Of a stretch of 18,012 nt of DNA, positions 6,943 to 13,076 are shown piece by piece. The notes beneath the pieces are model-generated. The model was given only the letters and a program-made list of their open reading frames with translations, had not been told where the DNA came from and made no database searches. The DNA comes from DASPXY01 sp038227745. GTDB lineage: Bacteria; Planctomycetota; Planctomycetia; Gemmatales; Gemmataceae. Made by a program: the position numbers and the translations under genes. How positions within the stretch are numbered: position 1 is the first letter of the stretch; the number at the start of each line of letters is the position of its first letter. The DNA is taken from contig JBBRPS010000097.1 of assembly GCA_038227745.1 (NCBI GenBank), positions 1 to 18,012 of the forward strand, given 5' to 3'.

Positions 6943-7728
6943 TCAGGCTGACGACGATTCGCCTCTGAGGCGGCGTAATTCCTCTTCGAGCCGCCGGACC
7001 TGCTCCTCCGCCCGCGCGGCGCGTGCCTCGGCTTCCTCCGCCCGCGCGGCCCGTTCCGTCAGGCGAGCGGCCCGTTCCTCGGCGGTGGGGATGATCTCGC
7101 CACCGGCATCGCACCAGCGCAGCCAGGTATCCTGGTGCCCCTCGAACGCACCTTGCCACAAACGCAGGCCCAGTCCGATGGTAGGCCAGGGGCCGCGTGA
7201 CGTAGATTGGTAGGTGCCGCCGCTGAGCTCGAGAGTTCGCAGCGGTTCTTCGGAAAGATGGTGCTCGGGGTCATAAATGGCGTAGTAGGCGACGCCCTGG
7301 CGGGCATACAGGTCGCGCTTGAACGAGTCTTCGCCGCCGAGTTTATCGGAGACGACCTCGATGATGACGTCCGGCGGCTTGCCCATCTGCCACTGGTAGT
7401 AGGACCGGCCCTGCTTGACGTGGAGATCCTCCGGACAGGTGACGCCCAGACTCAGCAGAAAATCCGGGGCGACGGCGGGCGTCTTCTCCCTGTAGAACCA
7501 GCCGACGTTGGCCAGCGCCAGAAAGGGGCGCCCGGGGGAAGGGCCGGGCCAACTGGCGTACAGGGTGTGCGTCAGCAGCCGATACAGTTTCTCGATCAGG
7601 ATGCGCTCCACCGGTTTGTGGTCCTCGGTCAGCAGGTTGTCGTAGCTCGGCTCGACCTCCGGTTCCGCGTCGAGGCCTGAGGCGACGACCGGCGGAACGG
7701 CGGGAGCATCGGTCGGCAAGGTGTGCAT
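6943..7728 (-). CDS. Uma2 family (DUF820) putative restriction endonuclease-fold protein with a coiled-coil tail
   Basis: A 261-aa Uma2 (PD-(D/E)XK-like) protein. Residues VAPDFLLSL (D89), PPDVIIEVVSD (E124), then FKRDLYARQGVAYYAIYDPE match the family's active-site order D...E...K with the GV-YW-like strand. The last 45 residues (about 216-258) are a charged Ala/Arg/Glu coiled coil (EERAARLTERAARAEEAEAR), a frequent add-on in planctomycete Uma2 proteins. ATG 7728 is preferred: GGAGGAGAAA lies just upstream, while the frame can be extended to a TTG at 7749 overlapping the previous stop. Cellular role is unknown; these proteins occur in large paralogous sets and a nuclease activity is inferred from the fold. 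Confidence 0.85.
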   Translation of the reverse strand: MHTLPTDAPAVPPVVASGLDAEPEVEPSYDNLLTEDHKPVERILIEKLYRLLTHTLYASWPGPSPGRPFLALANVGWFYREKTPAVAPDFLLSLGVTCPEDLHVKQGRSYYQWQMGKPPDVIIEVVSDKLGGEDSFKRDLYARQGVAYYAIYDPEHHLSEEPLRTLELSGGTYQSTSRGPWPTIGLGLRLWQGAFEGHQDTWLRWCDAGGEIIPTAEERAARLTERAARAEEAEARAARAEEQVRRLEEELRRLRGESSSA

Positions 7729-7745
7729 GGCTTTCTCCTCCAGAC

Positions 7746-8231
7746 TCAACCGTCAGCAGCGGATCGTGACTTCGTCCTCCCTGCCAAGACGTCAGCGGCA
7801 GGGATGTCATTGGAGATGACGTAGATGCCGAGGGCGTGGCGGCCACATGCGGCAAGCAACTCCGGGGGTAACTCCAACTCCATCTGGTCATGATCCATGC
7901 GGATCTCGATGAAGAGCCGCAGTGACAGTCCACAGGCCCGGAGCTTGGAGGTGACCTCCTGCGCCCTCCCGTCGAGGAATCGCCCGGCAGCCCGGAACGC
8001 CTCCACGAGTCGGGCGAAGAACGCCTCCGTTGGCTCCTCCGCGCCGGCAAAAGCACCGAGCCGGGTCACTGAAAAGCAGACCATCCCGGAGGCCCACGCT
8101 CCGCCGTCCGCGCGTGTGGCCTCGACTTCCCCAGACCGGATGTCCAGCGGGGCGAGGAACTCGGCCGTCGTCACGCCACGGCCATCGCGGCGCGAAGCCT
8201 GAAGTCCGATCAGGACAGAGCCAACGGACAT
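7746..8231 (-). CDS. Hypothetical protein, DUF4279-like
   Basis: A 161-aa cytoplasmic protein from ATG 8231, with AGAGG a few bases upstream. No strong family is visible. The layout (N-terminal strand VLIGLQASR, a central Gly-Trp segment, a helix FFARLVEAFRAAGRFL, then LRLFIEIRM, and finally LELPPELLAACGRHALGIYVIS) resembles DUF4279, whose C-terminus has a helix after L-P-ELL and ends in an 'IY' strand. DUF4279 proteins are often found as solitary or immunity-like genes. The gene ends 17 bases before the preferred Uma2 start, which suggests one transcript. Treat the family name as tentative. Confidence 0.6.
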   Translation of the reverse strand: MSVGSVLIGLQASRRDGRGVTTAEFLAPLDIRSGEVEATRADGGAWASGMVCFSVTRLGAFAGAEEPTEAFFARLVEAFRAAGRFLDGRAQEVTSKLRACGLSLRLFIEIRMDHDQMELELPPELLAACGRHALGIYVISNDIPAADVLAGRTKSRSAADG

Positions 8232-8314
8232 CCTTCTGCCTCTGTGGGGGAACTGGTGGCGGAATTAGCCGGCGCCGGTTTCTTGGAGGCGAGGAAAGGC
8301 GACGCAGCACGGCC

Positions 8315-8530
8315 TCAAGGCGTCTCCAGGATCTCCTCCCAGTTGGCGGCTTTCACGGCGCGGCGGAGCATCCTCTTCAGACGAGGCAGGTCCGTGGTCG
8401 TCTGGAGATGGCCTCGGAAGGACTCGGCCGCGGGGCCGAACCGCTCTTCGCCGACGATCAGGACATCGTCCCGAGCGCACTTCTCTTGCCCCTCGTCGAG
8501 AATCATCAGGTACGTGTCGGATTCTTGCAT
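8315..8530 (-). CDS. 71-aa tandem copy of the Rpn-like protein's C-terminal domain
   Basis: The 71 residues (MQESDTYLMILDEGQEK ... NWEEILETP) align without gaps to the last 71 residues of the next upstream gene; by eye 45 of 71 are identical and the first 17 are all identical. It is in the same frame as that gene, separated only by TGA-GCC-CGT-GCC. The codons before the ATG also copy the parent (Arg-Ala-Met). No ribosome binding site is evident, so it could be translated by reinitiation or readthrough, or be a relic. The preserved frame and equal length argue against simple decay. The segment matches the C-terminal region (RFGPP...ITDLDRLKRI) common in Rpn-like proteins. Confidence 0.55.
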   Translation of the reverse strand: MQESDTYLMILDEGQEKCARDDVLIVGEERFGPAAESFRGHLQTTTDLPRLKRMLRRAVKAANWEEILETP

Positions 8531-8539
8531 GGCACGGGC

Positions 8540-9397
8540 TCAAGGCGTATCCACGATTTCCTGCCAGCCGGCCGCTTTGGGGGTCTGGCGTGCGATCCGC
8601 TTGAGCCGGTCCAAATCCGTGATGCTGTTCAGTCTGCCTTTCACGGATTCGTCGGGCGGCCCGAAGCGGTCTTCGCCCAGGACCAAGATCAGCTCGCGGA
8701 GGGCCTTCTCCTGCCCCTCGTCGAGAATCATCAGGTACGTATCGGATTCTTGCATGGCACGGATTCCTCGAAAGATTCTCTGGGCGGCGTCTCGCCTCAC
8801 CCGCAGCCCCGTGAGCAGCAGAGCATCCGTCAGCAGCTTCTTCGCCCGGTCGGGCGACGCCTCCCTCGTCAGGCGCTCCACGACCCGCTGGGCGATGGCC
8901 GTCAAGCCGTCCTCCAAGGACAGGCCTTCGGGCAAGCGGCCGAGCATCGCCAGCGGCGTTACGCCCAGTTCCGCGGCGAGCAGTTCTTCCGCCGCGCGCT
9001 CCCACAGGCGGACAATCTCGTAACCGAAGTCCATCTTACCACGCCCCGGCCGCGGCGCGTACGCGATGGCGCCGTTCAGGTTCGCGTGCGCGGCTTGCGG
9101 GCGCAGCAGGAGGATGACGGTATGCACCGGCACGCGGTAGTGGGCGAACAGCAGCGCGTGGTAGACCATCAGGTCCGCGTGCTTCCAGGCGGCGGCATTC
9201 GACTGGAAGTCGAGTTGCACGATCTCCGCCAGCGGTTCGCCCAGGCCCACGACCAGGTCGGCTGCGGTCGTCACCGTGGACAGATCGACATTCAGCAGCT
9301 TGAGCGGCGCGGTCGGCGGTCGATCGAAGGCGGCCAGGAAGCCGTGCGGGCTGTCCCGTCCCATGTCTTTCAAGGTCGCGTCAAAGGTCATCGCCAT
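8540..9397 (-). CDS. Rpn-like PD-(D/E)XK nuclease / putative transposase family protein
   Basis: A 285-aa protein of the RpnA/YhgA-like group. The nuclease core shows ADLVVG (D48), EIVQLDFQSN (D63, Q65; usually ExQ, so Asp replaces Glu here), then ADLMVYHALLFAHYRVPVHT, as in the 'EfQ...Y...l...y..PV' signature. The C-terminal part, from MQESDTYLMILDEGQEK to GWQEIVDTP, is the family's helical tail (RFGPPD...ITDLDRLKR). Rpn proteins are DNA endonucleases that promote recombination. The Glu-to-Asp change may weaken activity. ATG 9397 is used; ATG 9391 is equally possible and neither has a strong ribosome binding site. It is followed by a duplicate of its own tail. Confidence 0.8.
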   Translation of the reverse strand: MAMTFDATLKDMGRDSPHGFLAAFDRPPTAPLKLLNVDLSTVTTAADLVVGLGEPLAEIVQLDFQSNAAAWKHADLMVYHALLFAHYRVPVHTVILLLRPQAAHANLNGAIAYAPRPGRGKMDFGYEIVRLWERAAEELLAAELGVTPLAMLGRLPEGLSLEDGLTAIAQRVVERLTREASPDRAKKLLTDALLLTGLRVRRDAAQRIFRGIRAMQESDTYLMILDEGQEKALRELILVLGEDRFGPPDESVKGRLNSITDLDRLKRIARQTPKAAGWQEIVDTP

Positions 9398-9461
9398 GAG
9401 AGGTCCCCGCTCAATCCTGTCCTTCGCCCCAGCGACGGGGAAAATACCCTCCCCCTCCGGA

Positions 9462-9584
9462 TCAATCGATATACAGGAACCGATTCGCGCTCAGCAGCGC
9501 CTGACAGAAGCCCACCAGCGCCTGCACCTGCGGCTCGGGCTGCCCCGCAGCGCGCTTCTGCCCGCGGAACACCTCGACCTGCGC
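9462..9584 (-). pseudogene. C-terminal fragment of a PSD1 (DUF1553) protein
   Basis: Reading the minus strand gives VEVFRGQKR, then QPEPQVQALVGFCQALLSA and NRFLYID with stop TGA at 9464-9462. This is the conserved end of planctomycete PSD1 (DUF1549/DUF1553) proteins ('FCQALLSANRFLYVD'). Nothing upstream continues the homology: 9585-9712 leads straight into the end of the kinase gene. It is about 89% identical by eye to 12594-12716, the end of a second PSD1 remnant. The frame stays open further upstream only as a shadow of the kinase gene. This fragment is the main content of the 9398-9712 gap. Confidence 0.7.
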
Positions 9585-9712
9585 CGGTTCTCCGGCGGGG
9601 CCGGCGGGCGTTCGGGTGGGAGTGTGACGGCGGCTGAAGACGTCGTAGCCGCATCGGGCGGCGGGGGGAAGGAAAACTCGAGGGAGTCGGGAGAAAATCC
9701 CCTCCGGTCGGC

Positions 9713-12322
9713 TCACCTCGGCAACTCCCAGAGCCGCACCGCGTGGTCCTGGGAAGGGACGTAAACGTCCGCTTGCCATAACCCGGCGCTGCAGGAAAGG
9801 GCACGCGCCCCATCGGGCGACAGCGCCACGCTGAAGACTGGATCGCGGTGGGCGCGGAAGCGATTCAGCTCCTTCCCACTCTCCAGGTCCCAGACGCGCA
9901 CGGTCTGGTCCGAGCTCCCCGACAGCGCCCGCCGCCCGTCCGGGAAAAAGGCCACCTTGTTGACCATGCCCGTGTGCCCCCGGCAGCATTGCAGTTCCGC
10001 ACCCCCGACCGCGTCCCAGACCCTCAGCGTACCGTCGCCGCTGCCGGAAAGGATGCGGCGGCCGTCCGGCGAGAAGGCCACCCCTTGCACGGCGTCCTTG
10101 TGGCCCTCGAAGCGGGCCACCTCCTTGCCCGTGGCGGCCTCCCACAGGCGCACCAGGTTGTCGGCGCCCCCGACCTGCCGGAAGCCCCGCATCTTCCCGT
10201 CGGGCCCATGCACTTCCTCGATGTGCCCCCCGCTGCCCCCGAGCAGGCGCCGGCCGTCGCCGGAGAAGACCAGGCTCCAGACCACGCTCCGCTGGCCCCC
10301 CTGGCGCCACACTTCCTTCCCCGCCTTCACATCCCAGACGCGGAGGGTCTTGTCCCAGCCTGCCGAGGCCACCCGCCGCCCGTCGGGGGAGAGGGCGACC
10401 GCGCTGACGTGGCCCTTGTGGCCGCCCTGCCGGAAGAACAGCGTGGCGCCCGTCTCGGCGTCCCAGATCCGGACCGAGCCGCTTCCCGTGCCGGCCAGTA
10501 CCCGCTTGCCGTCGGCGGAGAAGGCGGCGCCATAGATGCCCCCTTCCTGCCCGTCGAGCACCCGCAGGGGCGCGGCGGCGCGCAGGTCCCACAGCCGGAC
10601 CGTGCCGTCGTCCCCCGCCGACAGGGCCCGCTCGCCGCCCGGCGCGAACGCCACGCAGCGGATTTCGCTCGTGTGCCCCTTGAGCCGGGCCACTTCCCGG
10701 GCCACTTCCAGCGGGCGGATCGTCAGGTGCAGGTCCTGCGCGGCGCGCAGGGCGCCGAGCGCCGCCACCAGGCGGGCCGGCCGGGGCGCCACCTCCGCCT
10801 CCGCCCCGGCGGTCACGTACACCCACCCCGCCTCTTCGCCGGCGCCGAGGAGCAGCGGCGACACCTTCACGCCGGTCGGGAGGCCCTCGGCGCGCACCTC
10901 CACCGGCCCCGCGCAGCCGACCCGCGTGACCTGGAGCCGCAGCGGCTTTTGCTCCCCGGCGCGCAACGTCAGCGGCAGCGGCGCCGCAAGCCGGAGCGCC
11001 CCGGCCTTCTTCCCGACGGCGGGGTCGGGATTCTTCCCGCCCCCGGGGGGGCCGAGGCCGCCCGGCCGCCCGCTCACGTCCATCTTCGGGGGCGGGGGCG
11101 TCTCGCCGGCCTCTGCGACCGCCCCCGGCCCTGCCGGCCGGAACACCCCCGCGGGGTCGGCCACGACGAACCACCCCGCCAGGCCGGCGGCGACAGCCGA
11201 CACCAGGATGGCGAGCCACAGCCACCTCCGCCCACGGCGCCGCGGCCCAGTCGCGGGCTGCCTCCCGCGCGAGGGCGAGGTCTTTGCCGGAGGCCCCGCC
11301 CGGGTCGGCACGACCGACGGGCGCACTGGAGTTGCCTGGCCGTGGATGGCCGGTGCCGCGGTGGGACGGCCGGCCGACGTAGCGGTGGGCCGGTTCGCCT
11401 TCGGGAGGGCGGCCGTGGCCGTGGTCGGGCGGCCGGCTGGTGCGGCCGGCGCGGGCCGAGACGCCTCCGCGAGGACGGCCCGGGCGAACGCGGTGCAATT
11501 TGGGTAGCGCCGCGCCGGGTCCTTGGCGAGTCCCTGGTGGACCGCCGCCGCGAGGGCGGGACTCACTCGGCGGCATACCTTGTGGAGGGGCGGCGGCGGC
11601 TGCGTCAGGTGCAGGGCGAAGACGACGGCAAGGGGGCCATCGAACGGCCGCGCCCCGCCGAGGGCCTCGTACACCGTCAAGGCCAGGGCGTACTGATCGG
11701 CCCGGCCGTCGTACGCCTCTTCGCGGATCAACTCGGGCGCCAGGTAGGCCGCGGTGCCCAGGACAACCCCGGTCCCGGTGAGGACCGTAGCCCGCCCTGC
11801 CCCCGTCCCCGCCAGGGCCTTGGCGATGCCGAAGTCGCCCAGGTACGCGTGCCCCTCCGCGTCGAACAGGATGTTGTCGGGCTTCACATCGCGGTGGACG
11901 TAGCCCCGGGTATGAATGAAGTCCAGGGCGTCCGTGGCCGCGGGCAGCCAGGTGGAGAGGTCGCGCGCCGGGGAAGCGGAGGCGCGCGTGATGGCGGCGG
12001 CCAGGCGGTCGCGCAGGCTCCCCCCCGCGAGGTACTGCAGCACCGCGAACGGGACGCTGTTGTGCTCGCCAACGTCGAGGATGCGGACGACGTGCGGGTG
12101 GACCAGCGCCACCAGCGAACGGATCTCTTGGGTGAAGCGGCGGGCCGTGGCGGGATCCTGGAGGACGGCCGGGTGCGGGACCTTGATCACCACGCCACAG
12201 CCGAGGTGGCGGTCGTCGGCCAGGTAGGCCGTCCCCATCCCGCCGGCGCCCAGCTGCGACCTCACCCGGTAGCGCCCCCGCTGCAGTTCCTGCCCGACCC
12301 AGTTGACCACCTGGAAAACCAT
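9713..12322 (-). CDS. Membrane-anchored Ser/Thr protein kinase with C-terminal WD40 propeller
   Basis: An 869-aa Hanks-type kinase. Kinase domain residues about 18-285: Gly loop LGAGGMG (24-30), K47, E66, catalytic HRDVKPDN (143-150), DFG (163-165), APE (195-197). A Pro/Ala/Thr/Arg linker (about 290-366) leads to one membrane segment (WLWLAILVSAVAAGLAGWFV, 367-386). A beta-rich spacer follows (440-540), then seven WD40 repeats (543-868), each ending like VRLWD; repeats 4 and 7 carry inserts. The kinase is thus cytoplasmic and the propeller probably extracytoplasmic, sensing or docking a partner. Kinase-WD40 fusions are typical of Gemmata-like planctomycetes. ATG 12322 is chosen for its upstream AGAGGA; a TTG at 12382 is the alternative. 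It lies between two PSD1 remnants. Confidence 0.92.
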   Translation of the reverse strand: MVFQVVNWVGQELQRGRYRVRSQLGAGGMGTAYLADDRHLGCGVVIKVPHPAVLQDPATARRFTQEIRSLVALVHPHVVRILDVGEHNSVPFAVLQYLAGGSLRDRLAAAITRASASPARDLSTWLPAATDALDFIHTRGYVHRDVKPDNILFDAEGHAYLGDFGIAKALAGTGAGRATVLTGTGVVLGTAAYLAPELIREEAYDGRADQYALALTVYEALGGARPFDGPLAVVFALHLTQPPPPLHKVCRRVSPALAAAVHQGLAKDPARRYPNCTAFARAVLAEASRPAPAAPAGRPTTATAALPKANRPTATSAGRPTAAPAIHGQATPVRPSVVPTRAGPPAKTSPSRGRQPATGPRRRGRRWLWLAILVSAVAAGLAGWFVVADPAGVFRPAGPGAVAEAGETPPPPKMDVSGRPGGLGPPGGGKNPDPAVGKKAGALRLAAPLPLTLRAGEQKPLRLQVTRVGCAGPVEVRAEGLPTGVKVSPLLLGAGEEAGWVYVTAGAEAEVAPRPARLVAALGALRAAQDLHLTIRPLEVAREVARLKGHTSEIRCVAFAPGGERALSAGDDGTVRLWDLRAAAPLRVLDGQEGGIYGAAFSADGKRVLAGTGSGSVRIWDAETGATLFFRQGGHKGHVSAVALSPDGRRVASAGWDKTLRVWDVKAGKEVWRQGGQRSVVWSLVFSGDGRRLLGGSGGHIEEVHGPDGKMRGFRQVGGADNLVRLWEAATGKEVARFEGHKDAVQGVAFSPDGRRILSGSGDGTLRVWDAVGGAELQCCRGHTGMVNKVAFFPDGRRALSGSSDQTVRVWDLESGKELNRFRAHRDPVFSVALSPDGARALSCSAGLWQADVYVPSQDHAVRLWELPR

Positions 12323-12459
12323 GGCACGTCCTCTCGGGGTTGGCTCCTGGCCGGGAGCGCTGGTGGGCCCAGACGCCCCCAACGCATCAGGCCCTCATTA
12401 CCTGCATATCGACGTCCTTATTTACCAGCAAAACGTTTGGTTCGCCTAACTCGGCGCCG

Positions 12460-12525
12460 CCGGTCTCTTTATCCCGGGGTCCCGGTCTCTGTATTCCGGG
12501 GAGCCGGTTGCGTTACCGGGACTGA
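12460..12525. repeat. Three degenerate 22-bp tandem repeats upstream of the kinase gene
   Basis: Units begin at 12460, 12482 and 12504. The first 20 bases of units 1 and 2 (CCGGTCTCTTTATCCCGGGG and CCGGTCTCTGTATTCCGGGG) differ at two positions; the third (CCGGTTGCGTTACCGGG) is looser. Each unit has CCGG near both ends, giving a short dyad. The array lies about 140-200 bases before the kinase start, in a gene-free stretch (12323-12592), so it could be a set of operator sites. No clear promoter was identified. Confidence 0.55.
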
Positions 12526-12592
12526 GGATCTGGGCTTACCGTTTCGCGTTCGCCCCGGGAAGACGCAAGAGGGAAACACAGACCCTTCCAGT

Positions 12593-13050
12593 TCAATCGA
12601 CGTACAGGAATCGGTTCGCGCTCAGCAGCGCCTGGCAGAAGCTCGCCAGCGCCTGCACTTGCGGCTCGGGCTGGCCGGGGCCGCGCTTCTGCCCGCGGAA
12701 CACCTCGGCCTGCGCCGCCACGAACGCCACCGCCTCGTCCACGTCCCGCCCCGCCGGCTCGCCCCCAAACGCCAGCCGCCAGGCCAGCGCCACCTGCGCC
12801 CGCGGTTCGCTCCCCGCCTCACGCCGAACGCGCTCCGCGAAGTGACGGGCGTGGTCCACGATGAAGCGGCTGTTCATCAGCATCAGCGCCTGCGGCGTCA
12901 CCGTCGAGCTGTTGCGCGCCTCGCAGTTCGGGCTCATCGCCGGCGCGTCGAAGGTGTCGAGGACAGCCAGCGGCCGGCTGCGGCGCACCTCTACTTACAC
13001 GCTGCGGCGGAACTCCTCGCCCAGCAGGCACCTCCTTGCCCTTGTAACCC
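12593..13050 (-). pseudogene. 3' remnant of a PSD1 (DUF1549/DUF1553) gene with an in-frame stop
   Basis: The minus strand reads LLGEEFRRSV-stop-VEVRRSRPLAVLDTFDAP, then SPNCEARNSSTVTPQALMLM and a C-terminus ending LLSANRFLYVD, stop at 12595-12593. This is the DUF1553 end of PSD1 proteins. The conserved Tyr of 'RRSVYV' is replaced by TAA near 13000, so an original TAC codon has probably mutated. Homology fades before 13077, where the helicase gene ends. Full-length PSD1 proteins run to roughly 700-1000 aa; fewer than 160 codons remain. The intact family holds cytochrome-c-like and Planctomycete PSD1/PSCyt2 domains and usually pairs with DUF1501. Confidence 0.75.
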
Positions 13051-13076
13051 GCCGCGGGAGGAGTCCCGATTCGCGC

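Noticed and set aside
7726..7749. TTG 7749 as the Uma2 start
   Set aside because: It overlaps the previous stop, but the ATG at 7728 directly after GGAGGAGAAA is a far better start.
9462..11576. A 704-codon minus-strand open frame
   Set aside because: Most of it is an alternative frame of the kinase gene; only its last 40 codons, the PSD1 tail, are meaningful, and these are annotated as a fragment.
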